Source: Ipomoea triloba (lineage: Eukaryota > Streptophyta > Magnoliopsida > Solanales > Convolvulaceae). From it: a stretch of DNA of 64,000 nucleotides. Of this stretch, positions 23,785-34,927 are shown piece after piece. The notes beneath the pieces are model-generated. The model did no database searches. It was not told where the DNA came from and was given only the letters and a program-made list of their open reading frames with translations. Numbering within the stretch: the stretch's first letter is position 1; each line of letters begins with the position of its first letter. The stretch lies in contig NC_044919.1 of NCBI RefSeq assembly GCF_003576645.1, positions 17,790,091-17,854,090 on the forward strand, given 5' to 3'. Position numbers and translations under genes: made by a program.

Positions 23785-23798
23785 CATCGAGGACGATG
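23785..23798 (+). promoter_or_regulatory. AGGA-loop hairpin, E2 upstream copy
   Basis: CATCG-AGGA-CGATG, then TCCAAGTTTTAGTGTGGGG. It corresponds to the hairpins at 2096 (E1) and 56188 (E3). Confidence 0.7.
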
Positions 23799-25143
23799 TC
23801 CAAGTTTTAGTGTGGGGGGTGCTATTTCTGGTTTGAAATTATATTTTTTTGGTGAACTTTGCTTGAAGGACTCAATGTGCAACACTGTGGATAGTCTATT
23901 TTCTTTGCTTTGTGGCTGTGACCACTTTCCTCTTTGCTGGTTGGTGGTTTTTTTTGGTGGTACTTGTGCAGCCTAGCTTGTCATGGATGATTCAAGGTTG
24001 AGCTTTTGTTTAATTCAGTCTCTTGCTAATAGTTGGGTTAACCTCTAACCTAAATGTTTCCCCTGTGTGTTATGCATTGCTAGTGAAGGCTTATGTGGAA
24101 TTCCGGTGATATTTGTCTTGTCATAGCTTGTCTCAGTGCTCTCATGATGAAGTCTATAATTTGCATGCTTTGAAGTGATTTAGGCCATTGTTGTTAGCCC
24201 AAGTCTTTAAACCTACCCTTTTTACAATTGTTTTCCCTAGTTGTCCCCCTTTGAGCCTTGTTTTTGTTTAATAAGTGCTAAGCACTTTAACCCGTTCTTT
24301 GTTATTGTTTTTCTTGTTTACCCATGTTATTAAACCCTTAGCCTTAGCCATATATTTCCATCCACCCTTAGAGAGAATGTAGCATTTGTTCTTTAATTTA
24401 GAAGAGATTTCTTTTTTGGAGCTTATTTTTGTTAGAACTACTCTTGTTATCTTTGTCCTAGTGTGGGGGTTTGGTGAAAGGAATTAGTTTATTGTTTTGT
24501 TTTGAAGAAAAGAAAGTTGTTTGATAGTAGAAAAGAAAAGAAAAGAAAAAAAATTGTTGTTTGAGAAAAAGTTTGGAAGTGATGAAAGTTTGTGAAAGAA
24601 AAGAAAAAAAAAAGATGATGAATAAAAGTGCATATGGTTCATGATGCTAGAAAAGTTGTGTCCAACCCCACTGTTTTAGAGTGTTCTTGTGTTCTCAATG
24701 GTAGTTTGTTCCATTGTCCATACTTGTAGTTTTTCTTCTAGATTTATTTGTGAATAGATGTGAAATTCTCTCCTTTGTTTATTTTTCCATACCCCTTCTT
24801 TGTTTAGCCACTCACCCGTAGCCCCATTACAAGCCGAATAAAGACCTACTTGATTTTAGCATGCAGTTTTAGAGTTGATCTATGTGAGTATGAAGAGTAT
24901 GTCTATGGGATCTCAACTTAAGCCAAGTTCTGCATAATCTCAACTGAGTACATGTGCATACAGGGTCCTAATCTACCTTAATTTTGGTGCCCGGTTATTG
25001 GCCTGAGAGGTGAACTCATTTGTGATTCTGAGATGATTCTTGAAGCAGGTTAGGTTGTCATGAGTTGGTTAGTGGTATGTTTGGTTGTGCAGGGAGGAAG
25101 TACGATCAGTTTCATTGCTTGGAAGGTAGATTGTCCTTGGTAA

Positions 25144-25161
25144 TTGCTTGAGGACAAGCAA
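25144..25161 (+). promoter_or_regulatory. AGGA-loop hairpin before E2 3' LTR
   Basis: TTGCTTG-AGGA-CAAGCAA, a perfect 7-bp stem, 20 bases before the LTR. AGTTCTAGTGTGGGGGAGTT follows. Confidence 0.75.
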
Positions 25162-25181
25162 AAGTTCTAGTGTGGGGGAGT

Positions 25182-26342
25182 TGATATCTACTATTTTGTA
25201 CAATAATTCACCCCTTATTTTAGTTGTTTTGATGCTTATTTTCTTTATCCTAATGAAATTGGGAATTGTTTGTGTGTTATATTGTCCAAATGTTGAATTA
25301 TCTACAAGAAACAACAAAGGAAGAATTTTGGAGCATTTTGGACAAGTTCTGGAAGAAAAGAGAATTACAAGAAAGAAAGGAAACAAGAATACAAATTGGA
25401 AAGCAATTGAAAGTTACCTAATGGGCCAAGGCCCATCTATCTCCTATATATTCTACCTATTCTCTACAATTGGAGGAGGTTCCCTTACAGAGTTCTGAAC
25501 CCTAGCTTTTAGTTTATATTCCCCTAGCATAGTTTAGATTAGTTTCACATTAGATTAGTTAATTTCAAGATTGGAATCAAGGATTGAAGATTGGATTTGT
25601 TCTTTATCAGTTAAGTTTCTCTTCCCTTTTAATTCTTGCAATGTTTATGGTTATTATTTATTGCTTTGCTTTGTTTACTTTAACGATGCGGGAGTAATTC
25701 GTTTATGGGTTTGGATTAGGGATCCATTGTTAATCTTGATGTTCGATTTATGATTAATTGCATAAAGGGATTGAATCTTTTACCTAGGGTTTATGTTGAA
25801 TTGGGGATTTCTTTGCACTAGTTATTGGTTTGTGGCCACAATTAATTGCTAGTCTAGGAGAGGGATTCATTACAACGACAGTTGGATGGAGACCTCGAGC
25901 CTTACCAATTTCAACCTAATTTTCCTGCTATGAAAGTAGAGGTAATATTGAGGGCTTACAATGCTTAGGTGCTTAAGGTTATGATTGATGCATCACGACA
26001 GTGGGGCAATCTTAGCCTAATTCTCTTATTGATTATGAAAGTAGCTGAGTAGAATTCTTTTGCGCATTGCCCATATATCCCTTGGTTCATTATTCTTTCC
26101 CTAATCCTGAGTTTGCTAGAACATCAAGGTTACAATCCCCCTAATCTGGCCCATACTTTTATCATACAGTTTATACCTTAATCAATTGCTTTCTTTTATT
26201 CCACATCAGTCAGTCTTTGTTGCTTGGATTTTATTAATTCATATACTCTAGTGCCTAGTAATTCACACAATTACGTGCCATAACCCCAATTCTCAGTGGA
26301 ACGACATTACACTCTTTTTACACTCATCATTTGTGCTCATCA
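25182..26342 (+). mobile_element. E2 3' LTR
   Basis: Near-identical to 20307-21467. It has the same palindrome (25421-25436) and TATA (about 25444-25453), and ends GCTCATCA before the TSD AGTAA. Confidence 0.9.
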
Positions 26343-26674
26343 AGTAACAACCAGATACAATATATATATATATGAGAGGTGGAGGAGCAGTTCAGTAGTT
26401 ATAACAGAAAACTTATGGAAATACATAAAGACCCTTTAGCGTGCGTCTTCATCCTCCAACAATAACTAGCATGATGATCTATGACCTTTAAATGATGATT
26501 TAATTTTCTTTTATGTTATTTGCAATATAATCACGAAGATATATTTATTTCTTTAATTTTCTGTATGCAGTAAGTACAATATATAGTATCTCAAACTAAT
26601 TAATAACCATCAGTACCTAATTTAATTATACTACATGCACTCAATCTCATAATACTAATACTAATACTAATATA

Positions 26675-26879
26675 TGTTGGGCGTGGACTTGGTCGGCCGA
26701 GTTCGGCCGCTGCTAGATTCGAGATGTGACATTATGGCTTATCATGGATGTAGTTAAATGATTAATCTTCACCCACTTATCACCAATTGGTTTTAAAGAG
26801 GATATGATAATCAAATAACTTCGTACTTAAGTGTGTTTAACTCACTGAATAGTAAGCATAGCTAAGGGTTAAGTGGTAG
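26675..26879 (+). mobile_element. Decayed Cassandra TRIM LTR
   Basis: It starts TGTTGGGCG and follows the Cassandra LTR at 30820 throughout, with many C-to-T and G-to-A changes (for example GTTTAACTCACTGAATAG in the 5S-like part). No partner LTR or TSD is seen. Confidence 0.65.
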
Positions 26880-27901
26880 GGTTGTTTCAGTGCGATTTAC
26901 AATCGAAGTCGAGAAGCTTCCCTCTTAATTGGAATGCTAAGGGTCATAGCTAGGTGTCATATAATACAATTCAAAATTCTTGACTCTAATATACGCCTGA
27001 AAATGAAAACTCTACAAATCATATACTTTAACTTGACTTGATCGAAAACAACTTTAAATACACCTGATCTGTTGAATGTAGATAGTTCATAGTTCATGTA
27101 AGTATAGTATAATTACAGACTGTACTACTTGGAATACATCTATTGGAACCTAGGTATGATACTATGATACCTCATAACTTTCCAACACCCCAAAAAGAAA
27201 AAAAAAAACTGATGAATCTTTGTGTTGAGACTAGTTGTCTCAGATAGATCAACACAAAAGCATACTTATGCAAATCTTGATGATGTAGAGCTTCCCCTTC
27301 TGTTGTCTGACCATTCTTTTCAACTTTGCAAATCTCCTCCCCATTGCTTTCTGTTTTATATATATGTATATTTCTCAGCTCAATCCTCAACTCCTGACAG
27401 TATTGATGATTAAACTGCACTACTCTATCTGAATTGAATTGTGATTGAAGCTAAATCTAAGGCTATTTATTAGCAGCTGAATCTGATGTTCCAAAAATGG
27501 GATGGGCCCTTTTGCACCCTGGGATAACATTGATGCCACGTGACTTGCGTGATCTTTCTGTTCAAATTTTGTGCTTTATAAATTAATTGTTGCTAATTCC
27601 CACCCATGATTGGCCTCCGTGTTAAAACAGTAGTTAGTCAGATACACGCACAACCTTATCTTCCAATGCTACCCAAACCCCACTTAATCCCTAGCTTATT
27701 TATTGGACAGTTTAGCTTTCCAGGGAGAATTTCCAAAGGAAAGGTTGCCACGAATCTTCAGTGTTGGACCCAACTGCACGCAAAACAGTACTGTTATGTT
27801 ATCTATAAGTGCTATAATCAAAAGATAAGATTTTTGATAAAACATTATATACATACTGTGATTTTTTGTATTTGTAATATTCAATATTCAATAATTATCT
27901 T
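26880..27901. other. No gene seen
   Basis: This is AT-rich spacer with small ORFs that have no recognisable domain. I see no gene or repeat boundary. Confidence 0.5.
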
Positions 27902-28593
27902 TTAGACTTAACTGTTTGAAATATTGTCTTATCGCTAATTATAGTCGGGTTTGTTTAACCCATTAGTGTAACAACGATATGACTATGTACGGAAAATAGA
28001 TCAAATAGAAAGTAAAGGACACAAATTATTGTTTACCCAGTTCGATACAAGCGTATCTACATCGGGGATCATAAGTGAGTCCAATCCATTATCTCACAGC
28101 AACTCAAATAGACCGTAAGAGAACGCATTCTCAACCCAATGTGCGATATACCTCATACGGTAAAGACCCAATTTGATGATGCTATGGAGGATTGTCGAGG
28201 CCGGAGATCCGTGCAATCAGCGGTTCAAGAAATCCCTTCTTGGAGATACGCGCTGTCGTTGTCCGTCTCGCTGACTGACCCACCACTACACCATAGTTGT
28301 ATGGAATATGGTCCGTAGATAAAGCTTTGTAGAACTTCTTCTCAAGAGTCTTCTTAAACTTAGTTCATCAACAATATCTTGAGAAGATGATATATATCTC
28401 AGAGTATTCTCTTTGTAATTTGTAGAGCAAGTTTCTTGAATCTCTTTTGTAAATCTTGCTTCGTAAACTCTTGTTGAATTCTCTCTCGGACAAGAATATT
28501 CATCAGAACTTGGTTGTGGAAGTCAGTGATTGGCTCGTCTTCATTCTATCTTTAATCCTTAAAACTCAGACAAGACTATTTGAAGTTTAGATT
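27902..28593 (-). mobile_element. LTR-like block, copy 1
   Basis: It shares long runs with 29828-30785 and 31706-32665, including the words TTTACCCAGTTCGATAC, GGATTGTCGAGGCC and CCGTCTCGCTGACT. Its right part diverges, and it ends at the CACTA terminus at 28594. It is probably a third worn LTR or a solo LTR. Confidence 0.5.
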
Positions 28594-29160
28594 CACTACA
28601 AGAAATTTAACATTTAGTGACAGCAGAAGTTGTCACGAAAACTATTGATTTTGGTCAATATTTAAATTAGTGACCAATTTTTGAAGTTGTCACCTGTTGC
28701 CACTATATCCACCGTCAATAGTGACAAGTTTTGAAAAGTTGTCACAATTATTCAAGACTCTTGTGACAATGTTTATGTTCACTACAAGTTGTACTTGAGT
28801 TATAACAATAGTGGTCACGATAAATGTACATTTTGTGACCAAATATGTTATTACAAAAAATTGATCTAGTGACAACCTAACTAAAGTCGTTGTAATTAAT
28901 TATTTTATTATGACAACACATTAGTCACAATAGTTGTACTTATTTATGAGAATTGTTCTCAACTCAAAAATGATTATTAGTGACCTAAAAAGTGGTAACA
29001 GATGATTACTTTGTTGTGGCAACAATCATGGTAACAAATATTGCATTTATTTGTGACAAAAGAAGTTAACTCTAAAACTAACATACTGAAAATTAGTGAC
29101 AAAATTTGTATCATTAAAATATGCTGAAATAGTGTCACTAAGGATTTGATACTAAAATAC
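28594..29160. mobile_element. CACTA-type element end
   Basis: It starts CACTACAAGAAATTTAAC and then carries many subterminal TAGTGACAA/TTGTCACTA words in both orientations, as En/Spm-like elements do. The opposite terminus was not found in this stretch, so the copy seems truncated. No transposase is present. Confidence 0.65.
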
Positions 29161-29827
29161 CCTTTCACTTATAAACTTAACAAATTTAGACAAATAAACA
29201 AAAATGTGCGCCAATTTTGTTATTTAAAGGCACAGATATCTTTTTATTATTTACTTTCTAAATTTACTAAATAATTACTAAAAAAATAATATATAACAAT
29301 AAGGAATATTTAACTACAACTAATATTTTAAATAATTAGTTTTTTGGTAATAATGTACATAAATAACAAAATGACTAAACTTGTTTAATAATTCAATTAA
29401 TTTAAAATTGAATTATTGTGTGGGTGAAATTGTTACCTAATCAACCAAAACAATACTTTAATTGTTTCAATTAATTGGTCAAATTAATCAATATTTTATT
29501 ATGTATAATATTTTTTGTATTATATATTTGATACAACCATCTTGTACAAAATTTGTACTAAGGGGATGACTCTTAATGTACAAATAATAGGCTAATGTGG
29601 TTAGAAGTAATATAATAATTCAAGTAATTTGATTAATCTTGAACCAAACTAATTGAATTTTTATTTTGAGAAATTGTTACCCAATCAACGAAACTAAATT
29701 ATATTTTAACTAATTCGATTAATTGGTCCAATTAATCAAATTTTTATTATATATAATTTAAATTTTTATTATATATAATAATTTATTTTTTATTATATGT
29801 TTCTTTCATCCTCAAAAAAAATTATAT
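29161..29827. other. No gene seen, AT-rich
   Basis: Very AT-rich, with several TTAATTGGTCAAATTAATC-like words. I recognise no gene or element. Confidence 0.5.
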
Positions 29828-32665
29828 GTTTCTTTCTAACTTATATGTTTCTGATTTTACTTGTCTTATCACAAACCATAATCGCAAGTGATTAACCAGA
29901 TTGTGCAATAGCGATATGATCAAGTGCGAAAATTAAATCAAACAGAAAATAAATGACACAATGTATTATTTACCCAGTTCAATACTCCAATATCTACGTT
30001 TGGGGACCACCTTCAATGAATCCAATCCACTATCTCAACAATAACTCTAACAAAAGGTAAAAGAACAACCTTCTCACCCAATATGTGCCACACTGCCTAC
30101 ACACCACATAGTAGTACCCGATCTTTTGAAACCTATAGAGGATTGTCGAGGCCAGAGATCCGTGCAACCAACAATCCAAAAAAATCCCTTTTTGGAGATC
30201 AATGCTATCATTGTCCGTCTCGCTGACTCACTTACCACTGCACCACAGTTGTATGGAATATTGTCCGCAAATTCAGCTTTATAGAACTTTATTCTCAAGA
30301 GTCTTCTTAAACTCAGATCATCAATGATGTCTTGAGAAGATGATAACTCAGTGTATTCTCTTTGTAATTCGTGGAGAGGGTTTCTTGATATTCAAATCTT
30401 GAAGGATATTTCTTGTAAAACACCTCTTTCTATTTTTTTTTCTCTTATCTCCTTGTTGTATACAACTTTCTAACCAATATATATAATATTATGATTCTTG
30501 GAAGACAAGTAATTTCCTAGCGTTTCCTTGTATAATGAATTACTGTCTTATCCTTGAGGTACTCTAGTTAGAGAAAGCTATTCTTGTAAAATAACCTTAG
30601 GGTGCGTAATTACTCTGCCAGTTAGTTGTACTTGATAATGCGATGTAGTTCCAACGGCTAGCTTCCAAAAGCTCTAGTGTAATGTTTGTTCTGCCAGATC
30701 TTCACTCAATACTATAACCGACACTAAACCTTCCCTATCTATTTTGTCAATTACAAGTTGGCGTTTACAACACTAAGTACTAACAAACTCCCCCTTTGGC
30801 TATTATTTGAAAAAAAAACTGTTGGGCGTCGGCAAGGTTGGCCGAGTTCAGCCCCTGCTCGATTCGAGACGTGGCGCTGTGGCTTACCATGGAAGATGTG
30901 GTTAAATGGTTAATGTCCACCTACCTATCACCAATTGGTTTTAAGTAGGATATGGCAACCAGATAGCCAAAGAACTCTTTGGTTAAGCGTGCTTGACTTC
31001 CGGCAGTCACGGGATGGGTGACCCCCACTATGCTGAGATCCATCAAAAACAACTCGTAGCAGTTACAAACAAAAAGATAATGAATTGTTCAGACATTACA
31101 AACTCAGATGAACCATCAAACTTAATATGAATTGTCTTTCAAGAAACTCCATCAAATTATCAAACTCCCCCTCAATATATACTACTTCCTCTTTTTATCA
31201 GAATAATAGACAAAGTAAATCAAGCAGCAGGGGTTCTTCCTCATTGACCTAATCATTAGCGGTAACGTCTAGTTTAGCATCTGACAGGCTCAATTGAAGT
31301 AAGACGTAAGTTCGGTATGAGCAGTATCCAATTGTTGACCAATTAGCCTATAAGCCACTTGAAGGTCATTCACTGTGTGATTTAGTTTGATTGATGCTCT
31401 CAAACTCTCAATCAAAAAGACTTCTCATCAATACTCATCAATACATCATATTTCTCCTACTTTTTGACAAAGTGATAGCCAAAGGTTATTTCTCCTACTT
31501 TTTGACAAAGTGATAGCCAAAGATTACTCAGCAATATATGCAGGATAGAGATGCAACCCATATTTCCAAAATTTTCAATAAACTAACACAATACCCACAA
31601 GAAACTAACACATACCCAATTTCAACCAAGAATATCACTAGATACAGAAATTAAATTCCCTTACGGATCCAGTCATTATGTAGACATAAAAGCTCTGATA
31701 CCAAGTGTGAATTTCATGTATTTGTGAAATTCTATTTTCCTGGTTATCTTTCTGACTTATCTGTTTCTTATTTAACTTGTTTTATATCGCAAACCCTAAT
31801 CGCATGTGATTAACTAGATTGTTCAACAATGATATGATCAAGTGGGAAAACTAAATCAAATAGAAAGTAAATGACACAAAGTAACGTTTACCTAGTCCGA
31901 TACACTAGTATCTACGTCTAGGGGACTACTATCAGTGAGTCTAATCCACTATCTCAACAACAACTCAAATAGACGATAAGAGGACACCTTCTCATCCAAT
32001 GTGAGCTACACACCACATGGTAGTACCCAATCTTTTGAAAACTATAGAGGATTATTGAGGCTGCGCTGGAGATTTGTGTAACCAGCTGTCCCAAAAAATC
32101 CCTTTTGGATATCCACATTGTCGCTCTCCGTCTCGCTGACTCACCCACCACTGCCCCAAAGTTGTATGGAATAACATCCGCAAATTTAGCTTTGTAGAAC
32201 TTTCCTCTCAAGAGTTTTCTTAAAATCAGATTATCAATGGTGTCTTGAGAAGATGATAACTCATAGTATTCTCTTTGTAATTCGTGGGGAGAGTTTCTTG
32301 ATATTTAAATCTTTGAAGGATATTTTTTTTGCAAAACACGTCCCTCTTTTTTCTCTCTTCTCCTCCTTGTAAACAACTTTCTAACTAGTATATATAATAC
32401 TTTGATTCTTGAAAGAGAAGTACGTAATCTCTTAGGGTTTCCTTGTAGAATGAATTACTGCCTTATCCTTGAGGTACTTCAGTTAGAGAAGGATATTCTT
32501 GTAAAATAGCCTCAGGGCGCATAACTGCTTTGCCAGCTTTACTTGATAAGGCGGTGTAGTTCCAACGACTAGCTTCTAAAGGCTCTGGTGTAGTGTCTGT
32601 TCTGCCAAATCTTCACTCAATACTATGATTGACACTAATCCTGACGTATCTATTTTGCCATAATA
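29828..32665 (-). mobile_element. Minus-strand LTR element, non-autonomous
   Basis: Two LTR-like blocks (about 29828-30785 and 31706-32665) enclose about 900 bp of non-coding sequence. On the minus strand a primer site TGGTATCAGAGC (31703-31692) lies beside the right block, and a polypurine tract GCCAAAGGGGGAGTT lies beside the left block. That sets the orientation. No gag or pol remains. A Cassandra solo LTR is inserted next to the polypurine tract. Confidence 0.6.
30820..31045 (+). mobile_element. Cassandra TRIM solo LTR
   Basis: This 226-bp LTR, TGTTGGGCG...GATCCATCA, is flanked by AAAAC on both sides (30815-30819 and 31046-31050). It carries the 5S rRNA-like part GGTTAAGCGTGCTTGAC then GGATGGGTGACC, which is the Cassandra signature. 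The segment CTGGGAAGTAAGCATAGT is partly deleted. A single LTR with an intact TSD points to LTR-LTR recombination. Confidence 0.85.
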
Positions 32666-33236
32666 ATTTTTTCCCCCTCTTTGAGAGAGAATTTCTAATG
32701 TAACTAATGTCATGACACTTCAATGATCGACCCTACATTATATTGAACAATACTGTGTATGTTATGTAGAAATGTTACTATAATAAAAAAAAATGTATAA
32801 GATCTTTGTTGGTTTTATGGCTACGAAGTAGTATGTCGGTAGGTCAACACAAACATAAAATAATTTAGGAATAAGAGAGAACTCGAAACAGTATTATTGC
32901 TAGAGAGCAAAATCCAACTCATACAGTGTTGCCCTAAGGGTAATTATATATATAGCCATGTGATCGGGAAAAGGTAACGAAAAGATTAACAATATTAGAC
33001 TTAAAAAAACCTTAATAAACTAACTTTGGATTCCTAGTTTACAAGAACCCTTTCTTAATATTGGTGAAAGAAATTCCGCCCAAAATGTGGAAAGAATCTT
33101 TGAGTCCATGCATCCTTGTAATATGCCGGTACTGCGGCCCGCCCTTCCTCTGCTAACTGCCAACCACTCACCTTCCGGCATGCAACCGCTTGGCGAGTGG
33201 TTCTGACTGGGCACCCTTCCTCTAGTTAGAAGGCAG
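32666..33236. other. No gene seen
   Basis: Small ORFs only, including a 77-codon minus ORF at 33020-33253 with no domain. The GC-richer patch at 33120-33200 is unrecognised. Confidence 0.45.
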
Positions 33237-33428
33237 ATTATTGTGTAGACCATAATAAAATGTACATTTTTAATGTATTAAATGTACATTATCTTTGTAC
33301 TGAATGTACATTATTTTTATAAAAATAATGTACATTCAGTACACAAATAATGTATATTTCTCTGAATACAATATACATTATTTTTATATTTAATTTACAT
33401 TATTTGATAGTATGGTCCACACAATAAT
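33237..33428. mobile_element. Foldback MITE
   Basis: Terminal inverted repeats ATTATTGTGTAGACCATA and ATTATTGTGTGGACCATA enclose 192 bp built of ATGTACATT words. A perfect 48-bp palindrome lies inside at 33296-33343, so the whole unit can fold into a hairpin. It has no coding capacity, and the TSD is unclear. Confidence 0.7.
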
Positions 33429-34245
33429 GATTGTGCTATTAGAACGCTTTATACAATGAATAAATGCCACAAGACTTAAGATATGGGCCCCCACTTCGAA
33501 CAGCGCAACTAAATGAGTTAATGATATTTCCATCTAACATAACTATATATTGAATGAACGTTCTGGACAACAAACAAATACTACAAGCTAAGGCACTAGA
33601 AAGAGGCCCCATCCACATCAGAGTATGCTAATGAACAGTTAAACCGAGTGCAACATCAAGTGATTAGATTGAGTTGTAGCTTCAGCATTGTGAAACAGTG
33701 AAAGATTGATGTCCCACGTACAGCATCACATTGTTACGTTAAAAAGAATGGCATACAATTCTTCAAGCCTTATCCTAAACCAAAGGGGGTTTATAGATAA
33801 GGCTTATCAAGCCTTAAGTGGACCAAGAATGAAGTGATCATCTGATCTCCAGCTAAGTTTGGCTCAGAGCTTGTGGTACTTGCATTGTAACAATTATAAG
33901 CTTCAATTTCGCCCTTACTTTATAGAACAATAGGAGTAAACACAGTATAAGTTAGGAACAAGTGCTTTTCTTAGTGGATTATTATGTTGTCGGAAGAACT
34001 CACAAAAGGAAAAGTAAAGGCAAACCCTCAACGTCTGTCGGCTAGATTTGAATTAGAATGCGATAATAATGCATGGGAACTGAATCGGAAGTAGCATTAG
34101 TTGATCTGTTGTTGTCAGTGATGTGACTAACTGGAACTTGACAAACATAAACAATCCTTTTCACACTCTTTGAAAATTCTACCAACTATTTGGAATAATA
34201 GAAGATGGACGAGTTCAGTTGTATTACGGCATCTCCGATGCTTAA
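33429..34245. other. No gene seen
   Basis: Unrecognised spacer without a convincing ORF. Confidence 0.45.
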
Positions 34246-34260
34246 CATCAAGTTCAATAC

Positions 34261-34436
34261 TTAGTTCAGTTGTAGGACATTGTGGTCCAGTGGTATCAAA
34301 CCCTTCCCTTTATACGGGAGGTGGTGGGTTCGAGAGCAATACTTACTCTTGTGCTTCAATAGGTTGAAAAAGTAGTTATAAACAGATACTGCATTGTAAT
34401 AGAGTTAGTAGTATTCAAAAAAAAAAAAAAAAAAAC
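34261..34436 (+). mobile_element. tRNA-derived SINE with intact TSD
   Basis: A 15-bp direct repeat CATCAAGTTCAATAC (34246-34260 and 34437-34451) flanks a 176-bp unit. It has a box A-like TGGTCCAGTGGT (about 34283), a box B-like GGTTCGAGA (34327-34335) and a 19-base A tail (34417-34435). The intact TSD and tail indicate a recent insertion by LINE-type machinery. The body end TGTGCTTCAATAGGTTGA is shared with the copies near 34850 and 40690. Confidence 0.85.
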
Positions 34437-34699
34437 CATCAAGTTCAATACCAAATTTTACATTAAATCGAATGTTTTTAATATAGTCTTCCACCAAAAT
34501 ATATTTTATCGCCAACCAATTTACACCAAATTTAATTCTTACACTAAGAAATTTGTAATCTAATAAATTAAAACTTTATTTTAATATTTTTGAAAATAAC
34601 TTTATTTTAATATAAAACTTAATTTTAATGTGATGTAACAATCATTTTATTCCATAATAATATAGCCTAGAACATCTATCAAATTTAATTTTAATTTAA

Positions 34700-34830
34700 A
34701 TTGTGTATGTAGAGCGACTTGGCTTTTACCCAAAGCACATTGCTGAGACTTGAACCCATGACTTGACTTCGATACCACTTGTTAAGATCAAGCGCTTATA
34801 ACTTACGCCAAAAGTTATAGTGTCAGTATT
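34700..34830 (-). mobile_element. tRNA-derived SINE-like fragment
   Basis: The minus strand has AACAAGTGGTATCGAAG (box A-like) and CATGGGTTCAAGTCTCAGC (box B-like) at tRNA spacing, with a tRNA-Met-like primer word. No tail is visible. Confidence 0.45.
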
Positions 34831-34927
34831 GGCGATATTGACTCTTTGTGCTTCAATAGGTTGAGAAAGTAGATATAAACAGATACCGCACGCATTTTAA
34901 TAGAGTCAGTAGTATTAAAAAAAAAAC
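34831..34927 (+). mobile_element. 5'-truncated SINE of the same family
   Basis: TTTGTGCTTCAATAGGTTGA onward matches the 3' half of the SINE at 34261 and ends in an A run near 34917-34927. The tRNA-like head is missing. Confidence 0.6.

Larger units (their letters stand above)
23536..25181 (+). other. E2 3' untranslated region
   Basis: No gene is visible. An A-run and a T-run abut near 23550-23577. AGGA hairpins lie at 23785 and 25144. The stretch 24480-24620 is A/G-rich. A TGTGGGGGAGTT polypurine tract at 25171-25182 abuts the LTR. Confidence 0.6.
20307..26342 (+). mobile_element. E2: complete non-autonomous gypsy-derived element
   Basis: Two LTRs (20307-21467 and 25182-26342, each about 1161 bp) are flanked by the 5-bp target duplication AGTAA (20302-20306 and 26343-26347). 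The order inside is primer site, ORF1, twin-hairpin motif, GC-rich palindrome cassette, AGGA hairpin, AGGA hairpin, polypurine tract. There is no pol and no ORF2. The LTRs differ at only a handful of positions by eye, so the insertion is fairly recent although ORF1 is broken. Confidence 0.9.

Noticed and set aside
33020..33253. 77-codon minus-strand ORF
   Set aside because: No recognisable motif, runs into a MITE, and has no supporting context.
34281..34340. tRNA gene
   Set aside because: Box A and box B words are present, but no cloverleaf can be drawn, and a 15-bp TSD and poly(A) tail mark it as a SINE.
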